Origin: Streptomyces fodineus
GTDB taxonomy: Bacteria > Actinomycetota > Actinomycetes > Streptomycetales > Streptomycetaceae
Assembly: GCF_001735805.1 (NCBI RefSeq)
Contig: NZ_CP017248.1
Location: 4,154,001-4,218,000, forward strand
DNA length: 64,000 bases
Direction of reading: 5' to 3'
Part shown: one piece after another, positions 43,195 to 51,279 of the stretch
How positions within the stretch are numbered: the first letter of the stretch is position 1
How the letters are laid out: each line of letters opens with the position of its first letter
Program-made: the position numbers and the translations under genes
Notes under the pieces: generated by a model
Told to the model about the DNA's origin: nothing
Database searches by the model: none
Seen by the model: only the letters and a program-made list of their open reading frames with translations

Positions 43195-43710
43195 TTAGCG
43201 CTTGCTGTACTGCGGAGCCTTGCGGGCCTTCTTCAGACCGGCCTTCTTCCGCTCGACCGCACGGTCGTCGCGGCGCAGGAAGCCGGCCTTCTTCAGCGGG
43301 CCGCGGTTGTTGTCGACGTCGGCCTCGTTCAGGGCGCGGGCGACACCGAGACGGAGGGCACCGGCCTGACCGGAGACACCGCCACCCGCGATGCGGGCGA
43401 TGATGTCGTAACGGCCCTCGAGCTCGAGCACCTTGAAGGGCTCGTTGACTTCCTGCTGGTGCACCTTGTTCGGGAAGTAGTCCTCGAGGGTGCGACCGTT
43501 GATCTTCCACTTGCCGGTGCCCGGAACGATCCGGACGCGGGCGATGGCGTTCTTGCGGCGGCCCAGGCCGGCGGCGGGCTGGGGCTCACCGAAGCGCGAG
43601 GCGAGGGACTCGGAGGTGTACTCACCCTCCACCGGAACCTCGGACTCGGTGGTGTAGCTCTCGATGTCTTCGATCTCTTCGATCGGCTGCTCGGCAGTGG
43701 TCTCGGCCAC
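43195..43710 (-). CDS. rpsI: 30S ribosomal protein S9
   Basis: 171 aa uS9. An acidic actinobacterial N-terminal extension (about 45 aa) precedes the core GRRKNAIARVRIVPG, and the chain ends in the KKARKAPQYSKR tail that reaches the P-site tRNA. Second gene of rplM-rpsI, 42 bp downstream of rplM. Confidence 0.97.
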   Translation of the reverse strand: MAETTAEQPIEEIEDIESYTTESEVPVEGEYTSESLASRFGEPQPAAGLGRRKNAIARVRIVPGTGKWKINGRTLEDYFPNKVHQQEVNEPFKVLELEGRYDIIARIAGGGVSGQAGALRLGVARALNEADVDNNRGPLKKAGFLRRDDRAVERKKAGLKKARKAPQYSKR

Positions 43711-43752
43711 GATTCTCCTCAGATTCTCTTCAGTCTTAGGGGGTGGCCGGAC

Positions 43753-44195
43753 TTACTGCGCGACCTGGGTGATCTCGAACGGCACCGGCTGCTGGGCAGC
43801 GTGCGGGTGCTGGTCACCCTTGTAGACCTTCAGCTTCGAGAGCATCTGACGGCCCAGCGTGTTCTTGGGGAGCATGCCCTTGACGGCCTTCTCGATGGCC
43901 TTCTCGGGTTCTTGTCGAGCAGCTCGTCGTAACGGACGGAGCGCAGACCACCCGGGTAGCCGGAGTGGCGGTACGCCATCTTCTGGGTCCGCTTGTTGCC
44001 GGACAGGTGCACCTTGTCGGCGTTGATGATGATGACGAAGTCACCGGTGTCGACGTGAGGGGCGTAGATCGGCTTGTGCTTGCCCCGCAGGAGGGACGCC
44101 GCAGTGGTGGCGAGACGGCCCAGGACAACGTCCTGAGCGTCGATGACGTGCCACTGGCGCGTCACATCGCCGGGCTTGGGGCTGTACGTACGCAC
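43753..44195 (-). CDS. rplM: 50S ribosomal protein L13 (one-base frameshift in this sequence)
   Basis: uL13 reads MRTYSPKPGDVTRQWHVIDA ... SVRYDELLDKNP and then loses frame at 43906-43908, where the plus strand has GGG and four G are needed. With one base added the product continues EKAIEKAVKGMLPKNTLGRQ to the TAA at 43755-43753, giving the normal 147 aa. L13 is essential, so the defect is best explained as a sequence or assembly error rather than a real pseudogene. GTG start with GAAGG about 9 nt upstream. Confidence 0.9.
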
Positions 44196-44371
44196 GGTTC
44201 GTAGCCTTCGCTTCGAGTGAATGGTCCTGAACAGGTCACCGAAACGATCACGACAGCCTTGACCGCACCGCGGTGACGCAAACCGCGTGCTGATCGCTGG
44301 TCATCGGCCCGGTGGACCGGTGTAAGGGCCCGTCCCGTGAGAATGAGCAAGCCAATACACAACGAAGAAGC

Positions 44372-44401
44372 AGATTACCTGGCAGCCCCCGGCAGGGTCA
44401 A
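44372..44401 (-). promoter_or_regulatory. rplM-rpsI promoter
   Basis: TTGACC (44401-44396), 18-nt spacer, TAATCT (44377-44372) on the minus strand. Predicted start near 44365 gives a leader of about 170 nt, long enough for L13 feedback control. Confidence 0.75.
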
Positions 44402-44480
44402 AACGGCCGCTTTCCCGCCCGCGCCGGGGGACAAACACGGCATGCCGCCGGACGCGCTCCAGCACCCTCCGGCCCCCGTC

Positions 44481-44486
44481 TAAGAT
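44481..44486 (+). promoter_or_regulatory. -10 hexamer of leaderless gene at 44494
   Basis: TAAGAT, 7 nt before the ATG at 44494. Confidence 0.5.
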
Positions 44487-44493
44487 GCGCCCC

Positions 44494-45369
44494 ATGAGCT
44501 ACGGGCAGGGGGGACCCCAGTCTCAGTGGGATCCCTGGAAACCGAATTCCCAGCAGCCGTGGAACAGCGGCGGTGATGACGGGACTCCGGACTGGGCGGC
44601 ACTCGCCGAGGCCTCGGAGACCCGCAACAAGCGCCGCAAGCTGCTGTTCATAGCCGGCGGCGCGCTCGCCACGGTCGCGATAGGCACCGCGGTGGCCATG
44701 GCCGTCGTCTCCGCGAACAGCGGCAACGACGCCCACGGCACCCCCACCAACCTGCCCGCAAGCGCCTCCGTGCCGAGCGGCTCGGCCACGCCGTCCTTCG
44801 CGCCGACGAGCGCCCCGCCGCCGCTGGACCCGAGGGACTTCATCGCCAGCGCCAAGAAGGACACCGCCCCGCTCAGCGCCGACACCCTCTTCCCGGGCAC
44901 CCAGCTGACCATGGGCAGCACGGTGTACAAGAAGGGCGCCACGGCCGACACGACGAACTGTGCCTCCGCCGCCAGCGGCGACCTGCCGAAGATCCTCAGC
45001 GCCAACGGCTGCACCCGGCTGATCCGCGCGACCTACAGCACCGGCGGCACCGCGATCACCGTCGGCGTCGCCCTCTTCGACGACCAGGCGCAGGCCACGA
45101 AGGTCAGGAAACTGGCCGCCAAGAAGGCCATGGTGCGCTCGCTGCCCGGCAAGGGCGTCAAGAACTTCTGCGACGCGGCGGTGTGCCTGACGACCACGAA
45201 CGCGGTCGGCCGCTACGTCTACTTCACCACCGGCGGCTTCCTCAACGGCAAGAACGTCACCAAACAGGACACGAAGGTCTTCAGCGTCGGCAACGACCTG
45301 CAGCAGTTCACCTTCAACCAGATCTACCGCCGCGGCCAGGCCGAGGCCTCCGCGGCGGCGAACCGGTAG
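44494..45369 (+). CDS. Single-pass membrane protein with secreted C-terminal domain
   Basis: 291 aa. A Gln/Trp/Pro-rich cytoplasmic N terminus, one membrane helix (about 50-75, LLFIAGGALATVAIGTAVAM), a Ser/Ala/Pro linker and an extracytoplasmic domain from about 110 with cysteine pairs (TNCASAASG, NGCTRL, NFCDAAVC) likely in disulfides. No catalytic motif recognised. The mRNA is probably leaderless. Ends 2 bp before the convergent truA stop. Confidence 0.75.
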   Translation: MSYGQGGPQSQWDPWKPNSQQPWNSGGDDGTPDWAALAEASETRNKRRKLLFIAGGALATVAIGTAVAMAVVSANSGNDAHGTPTNLPASASVPSGSATPSFAPTSAPPPLDPRDFIASAKKDTAPLSADTLFPGTQLTMGSTVYKKGATADTTNCASAASGDLPKILSANGCTRLIRATYSTGGTAITVGVALFDDQAQATKVRKLAAKKAMVRSLPGKGVKNFCDAAVCLTTTNAVGRYVYFTTGGFLNGKNVTKQDTKVFSVGNDLQQFTFNQIYRRGQAEASAAANR

Positions 45370-45370
45370 C

Positions 45371-46225
45371 TCAGCAGCACCCCGCCGACGGAAGCGAGCG
45401 CTTGTTGCGCGCCTCCTTGCTGCGCGCGGCCAGCAGCTCGTCGGCGGGGTAGCCGACCTCCTCCAGGGTCAGCCCGTGCGGCCGTACGACATGGACGGCC
45501 GAGTCCCGCACCCCCGCGGCGAGCACCTTGCCGGGCCACTGTGGGCCGCGGTGCCCGTCCCCGACGAACAGCAGCGCGCCGATCAGCGAGCGCACCATGT
45601 TGTGGCAGAAGGCGTCGGCCCGGACGGTGGCGGTGATGATCCCGTCGGCACCCTTGTCGAGGCTCAGCTCCTGGAGGGTGCGGATGGTGGTGGCCCCCTC
45701 CCGCTTCTTGCAGTACGCGGCGAAGTCGTGCTCGCCGACCAGCGCCCGCGCGGCCTCGTTCATGGCGTCCACGTCGAGGGGCCAGTCGTGCCAGAGGACG
45801 TGGTTGCGCAGCAGGGGGTCCACTCCCCCGGGGTTGTCCGTCACCCGGTAGGCATAGCGCCGCCAGACCGCCGAGAAACGGGCGTTGAAGCCGCTCGGAG
45901 CCTCCCTGAGGGCCCACACCCGCACATCCTTCGGCAGCCGCCCGGCGAGCCGCTTGAGCAGCTTCTCGTGGTGCTCCCGCCAGACCTCCTCGGGCAGATC
46001 GACGTGCGCCACCTGGCCACGGGCGTGCACGCCGGCGTCGGTCCGTCCGGCCACGGTCAGGTCGTACGTCTCCTTCGACCGTGTCACCGTACGCAGGGCG
46101 TCCTCGATCTCGCCCTGCACGGTCCGCCTGCCGCCGGCCTGCTTGGCCCAGCCGTGGAAGTCGGTGCCGTCGTAGGACAGGTCGAGGCGGAGGCGTACGA
46201 AACCGGGCTGTACTTCTTCAGTCAC
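45371..46225 (-). CDS. truA: tRNA pseudouridine(38-40) synthase
   Basis: 284 aa. The catalytic aspartate is in GRTDAGVHARGQVAH and family motifs SYDGTDFHGWAKQ and RSLIGALLFVGDG are intact. Modifies the anticodon arm. GTG start at 46225 with AAGAAT 6 nt upstream. Separated from rplQ by a terminator, so it probably has its own promoter. Confidence 0.95.
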   Translation of the reverse strand: MTEEVQPGFVRLRLDLSYDGTDFHGWAKQAGGRRTVQGEIEDALRTVTRSKETYDLTVAGRTDAGVHARGQVAHVDLPEEVWREHHEKLLKRLAGRLPKDVRVWALREAPSGFNARFSAVWRRYAYRVTDNPGGVDPLLRNHVLWHDWPLDVDAMNEAARALVGEHDFAAYCKKREGATTIRTLQELSLDKGADGIITATVRADAFCHNMVRSLIGALLFVGDGHRGPQWPGKVLAAGVRDSAVHVVRPHGLTLEEVGYPADELLAARSKEARNKRSLPSAGCC

Positions 46226-46264
46226 ACACGGATTCTTTCAGGGCGGTGCCCTGTGGAAAAACGT

Positions 46265-46300
46265 GAAAGCGGGCCCGCCCCGAAGGGCGGACCCGCTTCC
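46265..46300 (-). terminator. Terminator after rplQ
   Basis: Imperfect 15-bp GC hairpin (46267-46281 with 46285-46298) 17 bp past the rplQ stop; ends the alpha operon before truA. Confidence 0.75.
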
Positions 46301-46316
46301 GGCGTCAGGCAGAGAC

Positions 46317-46811
46317 TCAGGCCTCCGTCGACTCCTCGGCAGCGGCCTCCTCGGCCGGCGCCTCGGTGGTCTCCGCGGCCTTGGCCTCATCGGCCTCCTT
46401 GACCGCACGCTTGGTGGCGGCCTCGGCCTCGCCCACGGCCTTCTGCTGCACCGTCAGCGCCTCGACCAGCTCGATGACGGCCATGGGCGCGTTGTCGCCA
46501 CGGCGGTTACCGATCTTGGTGATGCGGGTGTAGCCACCCGGACGGTTCTCGTACCGCGGGCCGATCTCGGTGAAGAGCGTGTGGACGACGCTCTTGTCCG
46601 TGATGACCTGGAGCACCTGACGGCGGTTGTGAAGGTCGCCCTTCTTCGCCTTGGTGATCAGACGCTCGGCGTACGGGCGCAGGCGGCGGGCCTTCGCCTC
46701 GGTGGTGGTGATACGACCGTGCTCGAAGAGGCTCTTGGCGAGGTTCGCGAGGAGCAGCTTCTCGTGCGCGGCGCTGCCGCCCAGACGGGCACCCTTGGTG
46801 GGCTTCGGCAT
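46317..46811 (-). CDS. rplQ: 50S ribosomal protein L17
   Basis: 164 aa bL17: PKPTKGARLGGSAAHEKLLL start, core RVYRITK-like segment YTRITKIGNRRGD, and an acidic Ala/Glu-rich C-terminal extension of about 45 aa usual in actinobacteria. 117 bp downstream of rpoA, last gene of the alpha operon. Confidence 0.97.
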   Translation of the reverse strand: MPKPTKGARLGGSAAHEKLLLANLAKSLFEHGRITTTEAKARRLRPYAERLITKAKKGDLHNRRQVLQVITDKSVVHTLFTEIGPRYENRPGGYTRITKIGNRRGDNAPMAVIELVEALTVQQKAVGEAEAATKRAVKEADEAKAAETTEAPAEEAAAEESTEA

Positions 46812-46928
46812 GGTTCTTCTCCTGTGTGTCTGCCCCGGCCGTGTCAGGTACCGGGGTCAGTATCCGAGCAGGCGGTTGCCTGTCGGAGATCCGGGGTCCG
46901 CTGACGCGAACCCCGGAGGCTGTGGAGA

Positions 46929-47951
46929 TCAGTACTGCTCGGTCTCCACGAAACCCGCGTCCGCGTCGTCGTCGGCGCCGAAGGCGTCGGCGGCGGCGGT
47001 CGGGTCGAATCCGGGCGGGCTGTCCTTGAGGGCCAGGCCCATGCCGGCCAGCTTCGCCTTGACCTCGTCGATCGACTTCGCACCGAAGTTGCGGATGTCG
47101 AGCAGGTCGGCCTCGGAACGAGCCACGAGCTCACCCACGGAGTGGATGCCCTCGCGCTTGAGGCAGTTGTAGGAACGGACCGTGAGCTCCAGCTCCTCGA
47201 TCGGCAGCGCGAGGTCGGCGGCCAGGGCGGCGTCCGTCGGGGACGGGCCCATGTCGATGCCCTCGGCGTCGATGTTCAGCTCGCGGGCGAGACCGAACAG
47301 CTCGACCAGGGTCTTACCGGCGGAGGCCATGGCGTCACGGGGACGCATCGCCTGCTTGGTCTCGACGTCGACGATCAGCTTGTCGAAGTCGGTGCGCTGC
47401 TCGACACGCGTGGCCTCGACCTTGTACGTGACCTTCAGAACCGGCGAGTAGATGGAGTCGACCGGGATACGGCCGATCTCCTGGCCCACCTGCTTGTTCT
47501 GCACGGCGGAGACGTAACCGCGGCCGCGCTCGACCGTCAGCTCCATCTCCAGCTTGCCCTTGCCGTTGAGCGTGGCGAGGACCAGGTCGGGGTTGTGCAC
47601 CTCGACACCGGCCGGGGGCGCGATGTCGGCGGCGGTGACCAGACCCGGGCCCTGCTTGCGCAGGTACATCACGACCGGCTCGTCGTGCTCCGAGGAGACG
47701 ACCAGCTGCTTGATGTTGAGGATCAGGTCGGTGACGTCCTCCTTGACGCCCGGCACGGTGGTGAACTCGTGCAGGACACCGTCGATGCGGATGCTGGTGA
47801 CAGCCGCACCGGGGATGGAGGACAGAAGGGTCCGGCGGAGGGAGTTGCCGAGGGTGTAACCGAAGCCCGGCTCCAGCGGCTCGATCACGAACCGGGAGCG
47901 GAACTCGTCGACGACCTCTTCGGTCAACGAGGGACGCTGAGCGATCAGCAT
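46929..47951 (-). CDS. rpoA: RNA polymerase alpha subunit
   Basis: 340 aa. N-terminal assembly domain (EPLEPGFGYTLGNSLRRTLL) and C-terminal DNA/activator-binding domain (SYNCLKREGIHSVGELVARS) are joined by an acidic linker. It lies directly after rpsK; rpsD is not between them, as is usual in Streptomyces. Confidence 0.98.
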   Translation of the reverse strand: MLIAQRPSLTEEVVDEFRSRFVIEPLEPGFGYTLGNSLRRTLLSSIPGAAVTSIRIDGVLHEFTTVPGVKEDVTDLILNIKQLVVSSEHDEPVVMYLRKQGPGLVTAADIAPPAGVEVHNPDLVLATLNGKGKLEMELTVERGRGYVSAVQNKQVGQEIGRIPVDSIYSPVLKVTYKVEATRVEQRTDFDKLIVDVETKQAMRPRDAMASAGKTLVELFGLARELNIDAEGIDMGPSPTDAALAADLALPIEELELTVRSYNCLKREGIHSVGELVARSEADLLDIRNFGAKSIDEVKAKLAGMGLALKDSPPGFDPTAAADAFGADDDADAGFVETEQY

Positions 47952-48035
47952 GTGTGGATCAGATCCTTCATTCGTGGACGCCCGCTATTTGACGTCCGAC
48001 GGAAACCGCGCCCATGAAAAGGGCGGGTACTGCAA

Positions 48036-48078
48036 GGGTACGGGCGGTACGACCGAAAGGAGCCGTACCGCCCGAACC
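48036..48078 (-). terminator. Hairpin between rpsK and rpoA
   Basis: GGT-CGGGCGGTAC pairs with GTACCGCCCG-ACC around a 14-nt loop. It may attenuate read-through into rpoA or protect an mRNA end. Confidence 0.5.
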
Positions 48079-48095
48079 CTGAAAGCAGCCTGGCC

Positions 48096-48500
48096 TCAGA
48101 CGCGGCGGCGCTTCGGCGGACGGCAGCCGTTGTGCGGGGTCGGGGTGACGTCCTGGATGGAGCCGACCTCGAGGCCCGTGGCCTGCAGGGAGCGGATCGC
48201 GGTCTCACGACCGGAACCCGGGCCCTTCACGAACACGTCGACCTTGCGCATGCCGTGCTCCTGGGCGCGGCGGGCAGCCGACTCGGCGGCCATCTGCGCG
48301 GCGAACGGCGTGGACTTCCGGGAGCCCTTGAAGCCGACGTGGCCGGCGGAGGCCCAGGAGATCACGTTGCCGGACGGGTCCGTGATGGAGACGATCGTGT
48401 TGTTGAACGTGCTCTTGATGTGCGCGTGGCCGTGAGCGACGTTCTTCTTTTCCTTGCGGCGCACCTTCTTGGCAGCGCCCTGACGTCCCTTGGGGGGCAT
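48096..48500 (-). CDS. rpsK: 30S ribosomal protein S11
   Basis: 134 aa uS11 with the basic N terminus (KKVRRKEKKNVAHGHAHI), core NNTIVSITDPSGNVISWASAG and the C-terminal PHNGCRPPKRRRV. Binds 16S rRNA on the platform. 65 bp downstream of rpsM. Confidence 0.98.
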   Translation of the reverse strand: MPPKGRQGAAKKVRRKEKKNVAHGHAHIKSTFNNTIVSITDPSGNVISWASAGHVGFKGSRKSTPFAAQMAAESAARRAQEHGMRKVDVFVKGPGSGRETAIRSLQATGLEVGSIQDVTPTPHNGCRPPKRRRV

Positions 48501-48565
48501 CTACTAACTCCTACGGGAGGTGGTCGGTCCTACAGCGAAGACCGTGGACAGGTGTCCGCTGCGGA

Positions 48566-48946
48566 CTACTTCTTGCCCGGCTTCTTCTTGCCGGCGATGG
48601 CGCGACGCGGGCCCTTGCGGGTACGGGCGTTGGTGCTGGTGCGCTGACCGCGGACGGGCAGACCGCGACGGTGACGCAGACCCTGGTAGCAGCCGATCTC
48701 GACCTTGCGGCGGATGTCGGCCTGGATCTCGCGACGGAGGTCACCCTCGGTCTTGATGTTGTTGTCGACGTACTCGCGGATCGCGACCAGCTGCTCTTCG
48801 CTCAGGTCACGGACGCGGGTGTTCGGGTCGACGCCGGTCGCAGCCAGCGTCTCCTTCGAGAGGGTCCGGCCGATGCCGAACACGTAGGTGAGGGCGACCT
48901 CCACGCGCTTTTCGCGCGGGATGTCAACACCGGAAACGCGTGCCAT
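48566..48946 (-). CDS. rpsM: 30S ribosomal protein S13
   Basis: 126 aa uS13: MARVSGVDIPREKRVEVALT start, IGCYQGLRHRRGLPVRGQRT core and lysine-rich tail KKKPGKK contacting tRNAs. 197 bp downstream of rpmJ; that gap holds a small hairpin (49047-49065) and a TTGACA-like sequence without a good -10. Confidence 0.98.
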   Translation of the reverse strand: MARVSGVDIPREKRVEVALTYVFGIGRTLSKETLAATGVDPNTRVRDLSEEQLVAIREYVDNNIKTEGDLRREIQADIRRKVEIGCYQGLRHRRGLPVRGQRTSTNARTRKGPRRAIAGKKKPGKK

Positions 48947-49143
48947 TCAATGGCTCCTGGTGATCTTTCGGAGGTCTTCCGCAGAACCGGATCCCGGCCG
49001 CCGTACGAGGTACGAACCGGGTCCCCGGCCTCCGACCGGGGGTGTCAAGCCGCTTGCGACGGCTTGGGTCCTGCGTATGAACAAATTCAGCTCGCGTCGC
49101 GCGAATCTCTGCGAATTCAGATGCAGAGGGTGCTGGTCGTACG

Positions 49144-49257
49144 TCAGCCCTGGCGCTGCTTGTGGCGCGGGTTGTCGCAGATGACCATGACCCGACCGTG
49201 ACGGCGGATCACCCTGCACTTGTCGCAGATCTTCTTGACGCTCGGCTTGACCTTCAT
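49144..49257 (-). CDS. rpmJ: 50S ribosomal protein L36
   Basis: 37 aa bL36, MKVKPSVKKICDKC and ending RHKQRQG. Zinc-binding form: CDKC, then Cys and His in VICDNPRH. Start ATG 49257. Too short for most ORF scans but position between infA and rpsM and sequence are decisive. Confidence 0.97.
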   Translation of the reverse strand: MKVKPSVKKICDKCRVIRRHGRVMVICDNPRHKQRQG

Positions 49258-49316
49258 TGGATTGAGGTTCTCCGGGTCAGTGCCACCACCCCGCCGGGGC
49301 GGGATGCGGGCAAGAT

Positions 49317-49538
49317 CTACTTGTAGCGGTAGACGATCCGGCCACGGGTCAGGTCGTACGGAGACAACTCCACCACGACCCGGTCGTCAGGGAGGATGCG
49401 GATGTAGTGCATACGCATCTTGCCGCTGATGTGTGCCAGGACCTGGTGGCCGTTCTGGAGCTCGACCTTGAACATGGCGTTCGGCAGAGACTCGACGACG
49501 GTGCCCTCGATCTCGATGGCACCTTGTTTCTTGGCCAC
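49317..49538 (-). CDS. infA: Translation initiation factor IF-1
   Basis: 73 aa single OB-fold: AKKQGAIEIEGTVVESLPNA and GKMRMHYIRILPDDRVVVEL. Binds the 30S A site during initiation. GTG start with GAAGGA upstream; own promoter likely at 49619-49648. Confidence 0.98.
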   Translation of the reverse strand: MAKKQGAIEIEGTVVESLPNAMFKVELQNGHQVLAHISGKMRMHYIRILPDDRVVVELSPYDLTRGRIVYRYK

Positions 49539-49618
49539 GCTTCGTCCTTCGAATCGACTACCTTGATCGACTCCTACGCATGCATGCGGACATGCGGCTG
49601 CACAAGAGCCGACGAGTC

Positions 49619-49648
49619 AGTCTACGTCGGCGTACCAGGAAAGGCGAA
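49619..49648 (-). promoter_or_regulatory. Candidate promoter of infA-rpmJ-rpsM-rpsK
   Basis: TTCGCC (49648-49643), 18-nt spacer, TAGACT (49624-49619) on the minus strand. TAGACT-type -10 elements are common at Streptomyces ribosomal promoters. Confidence 0.5.
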
Positions 49649-49678
49649 TCGAGGAAGTCTGCCCTATGGGGGACATCT

Positions 49679-50515
49679 TTATGCAAGCGGGTCGGGTGCG
49701 GCCGTGATGCCGTACTCGGCGAGCTTCGCCCTGCCCCCGTCGGGAGCCGTCAGCACCAGCGGGCCCTGCTCGGTGAGCGCGACCGAGTGCTCCCAGTGCG
49801 AGGACCAGGTGCCGTCGGTCGTGATGACCGTCCAGTCGTCGGAGAGGACCTCGGTGCGCGGGGTGCCGAGGGAGACCATCGGCTCGATCGCGAGGCAGAA
49901 ACCGGGGACCAGCTTGGGGCCCTTGCCGCGGCGGCGGTCGACGTAGTTCAGCAGGTGCGGGTCCATGTGCATCTCGGTGCCGATGCCGTGGCCGCCGTAG
50001 TCCTCGATGATCCCGTACTTGCCGCCGCCCGGCTTCGGCTGGCGGCGGATGTACGTCTCGATCGCGCGGGAGATGTCGACCAGCCGGTTGCCCTGCTTCA
50101 TGGCCGCGATACCGGCCCACATCGACTCCTCCGTCACCCGGGAGAGCTCGATCAGCTCCGGGGCGTGACCGGAGCCCACGAAGGCCGTGTAGGCGGCGTC
50201 GCCGTGCCAGCCGTCGACGATCGCCCCGCAGTCGATGGAGATGACGTCGCCGTTCTTGAGGACGACGTCGTCGGAGGGGATGCCGTGGACGACGACGTCG
50301 TTCACGGAGGTGCAGATGGTCGCGGGGAAGCCGCCGTAGCCCAGGAAGTTCGACTTCGCGCCGTGCTCGGCGAGGACCTTGCGGGCGACCTCGTCCAGGT
50401 CCTTGGTGGAGGCGCCGGGCACCGCGGCCTCCCGGGTGGCCGCGTGGATGGCGGCTACGACCAGGCCCGCCGCACGCATCTTCGCGATCTGCTCGGGGGT
50501 CTTGATCTGCACCAT
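49679..50515 (-). CDS. map: Methionine aminopeptidase, type I
   Basis: 278 aa; removes initiator Met. The five metal ligands are D95, D106, H176, E211 and E242 and the substrate histidine is H78 (VVVHGIP). Starts MVQIKTPEQIAKMR. Sits after adk behind a hairpin, a common order (secY-adk-map-infA). Confidence 0.97.
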   Translation of the reverse strand: MVQIKTPEQIAKMRAAGLVVAAIHAATREAAVPGASTKDLDEVARKVLAEHGAKSNFLGYGGFPATICTSVNDVVVHGIPSDDVVLKNGDVISIDCGAIVDGWHGDAAYTAFVGSGHAPELIELSRVTEESMWAGIAAMKQGNRLVDISRAIETYIRRQPKPGGGKYGIIEDYGGHGIGTEMHMDPHLLNYVDRRRGKGPKLVPGFCLAIEPMVSLGTPRTEVLSDDWTVITTDGTWSSHWEHSVALTEQGPLVLTAPDGGRAKLAEYGITAAPDPLA

Positions 50516-50570
50516 GGGGGCCTGCGCTCTCCGTCACTCACGTGGGCTGGGTGTACCTGTACAACACTAC

Positions 50571-50602
50571 GGCCGCGGCACCCGAGGGTGGGCACCGCGG
50601 CC
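50571..50602 (-). terminator. Hairpin between adk and map
   Basis: GGCCGCGG (50571-50578) pairs with CCGCGGCC (50595-50602), plus inner pairs, 14 bp after adk. Suggests a partial stop and a separate promoter for map. Confidence 0.6.
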
Positions 50603-50616
50603 GGAGGGACCGGGCT

Positions 50617-51279
50617 CTACTGCTCGTCCTTCTCGCGCTTGAGGGCCTCCAGCGCCCGCTGCGTGATCTCGTCCACGGGGCCCAGGGAGGAGATCGTCAC
50701 GACCAGGCCCTGCGCCTTGTAGTAGTCGATGATCGGCTCGGTCTGCGTGTGGTAGACCTCCAGCCGCGTGCGGACGGTGTCCTCGGAGTCGTCGTCGCGC
50801 TGGTACAGCTCACCGCCGCAGACGTCGCAGACGCCCTCCTTCTTCGGCGGGCTGTACGTCACGTGGAACACGTGGGAGGAGTCGTTGCGGCAGATGCGCC
50901 GGCCGGCGATCCGCTTGACGACCTCGTCCTCGGGGACCTCCAGGTCCAGCACCGCGTCCAGCTTGATGCCCTCGGTCTCCAGGAGCTGGTCCAGCGCCTC
51001 GGCCTGCGACACGTTGCGCGGGAAGCCGTCCAGCAGGAAGCCGCGCTCGGCGTCCGGCTGCTCCATGCGGTCCTTGGCCATCGCGATGGTGACCTCGTCC
51101 GGGACGAGGTTGCCGGCGTCCATGTAGGACTTCGCGAGCTTGCCCAGCTCGGTCTGCTGGCTGATGTTGGCCCGGAACAGGTCGCCCGTGGAGATGTGCG
51201 GAATGGCCAGCTTCTCGGCGAGGCGGACGGCTTGCGTTCCCTTACCGGCACCCGGCGGCCCGACGAGGACGATACGCAT
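50617..51279 (-). CDS. adk: Adenylate kinase
   Basis: 220 aa; ATP + AMP = 2 ADP. P-loop GPPGAGKGTQA (7-17), FLLDGFPRNVSQAEAL, and a long lid with cysteines (ICRND, CDVCGG) that may bind zinc. The start overlaps the secY stop by 1 nt. Confidence 0.98.
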   Translation of the reverse strand: MRIVLVGPPGAGKGTQAVRLAEKLAIPHISTGDLFRANISQQTELGKLAKSYMDAGNLVPDEVTIAMAKDRMEQPDAERGFLLDGFPRNVSQAEALDQLLETEGIKLDAVLDLEVPEDEVVKRIAGRRICRNDSSHVFHVTYSPPKKEGVCDVCGGELYQRDDDSEDTVRTRLEVYHTQTEPIIDYYKAQGLVVTISSLGPVDEITQRALEALKREKDEQ

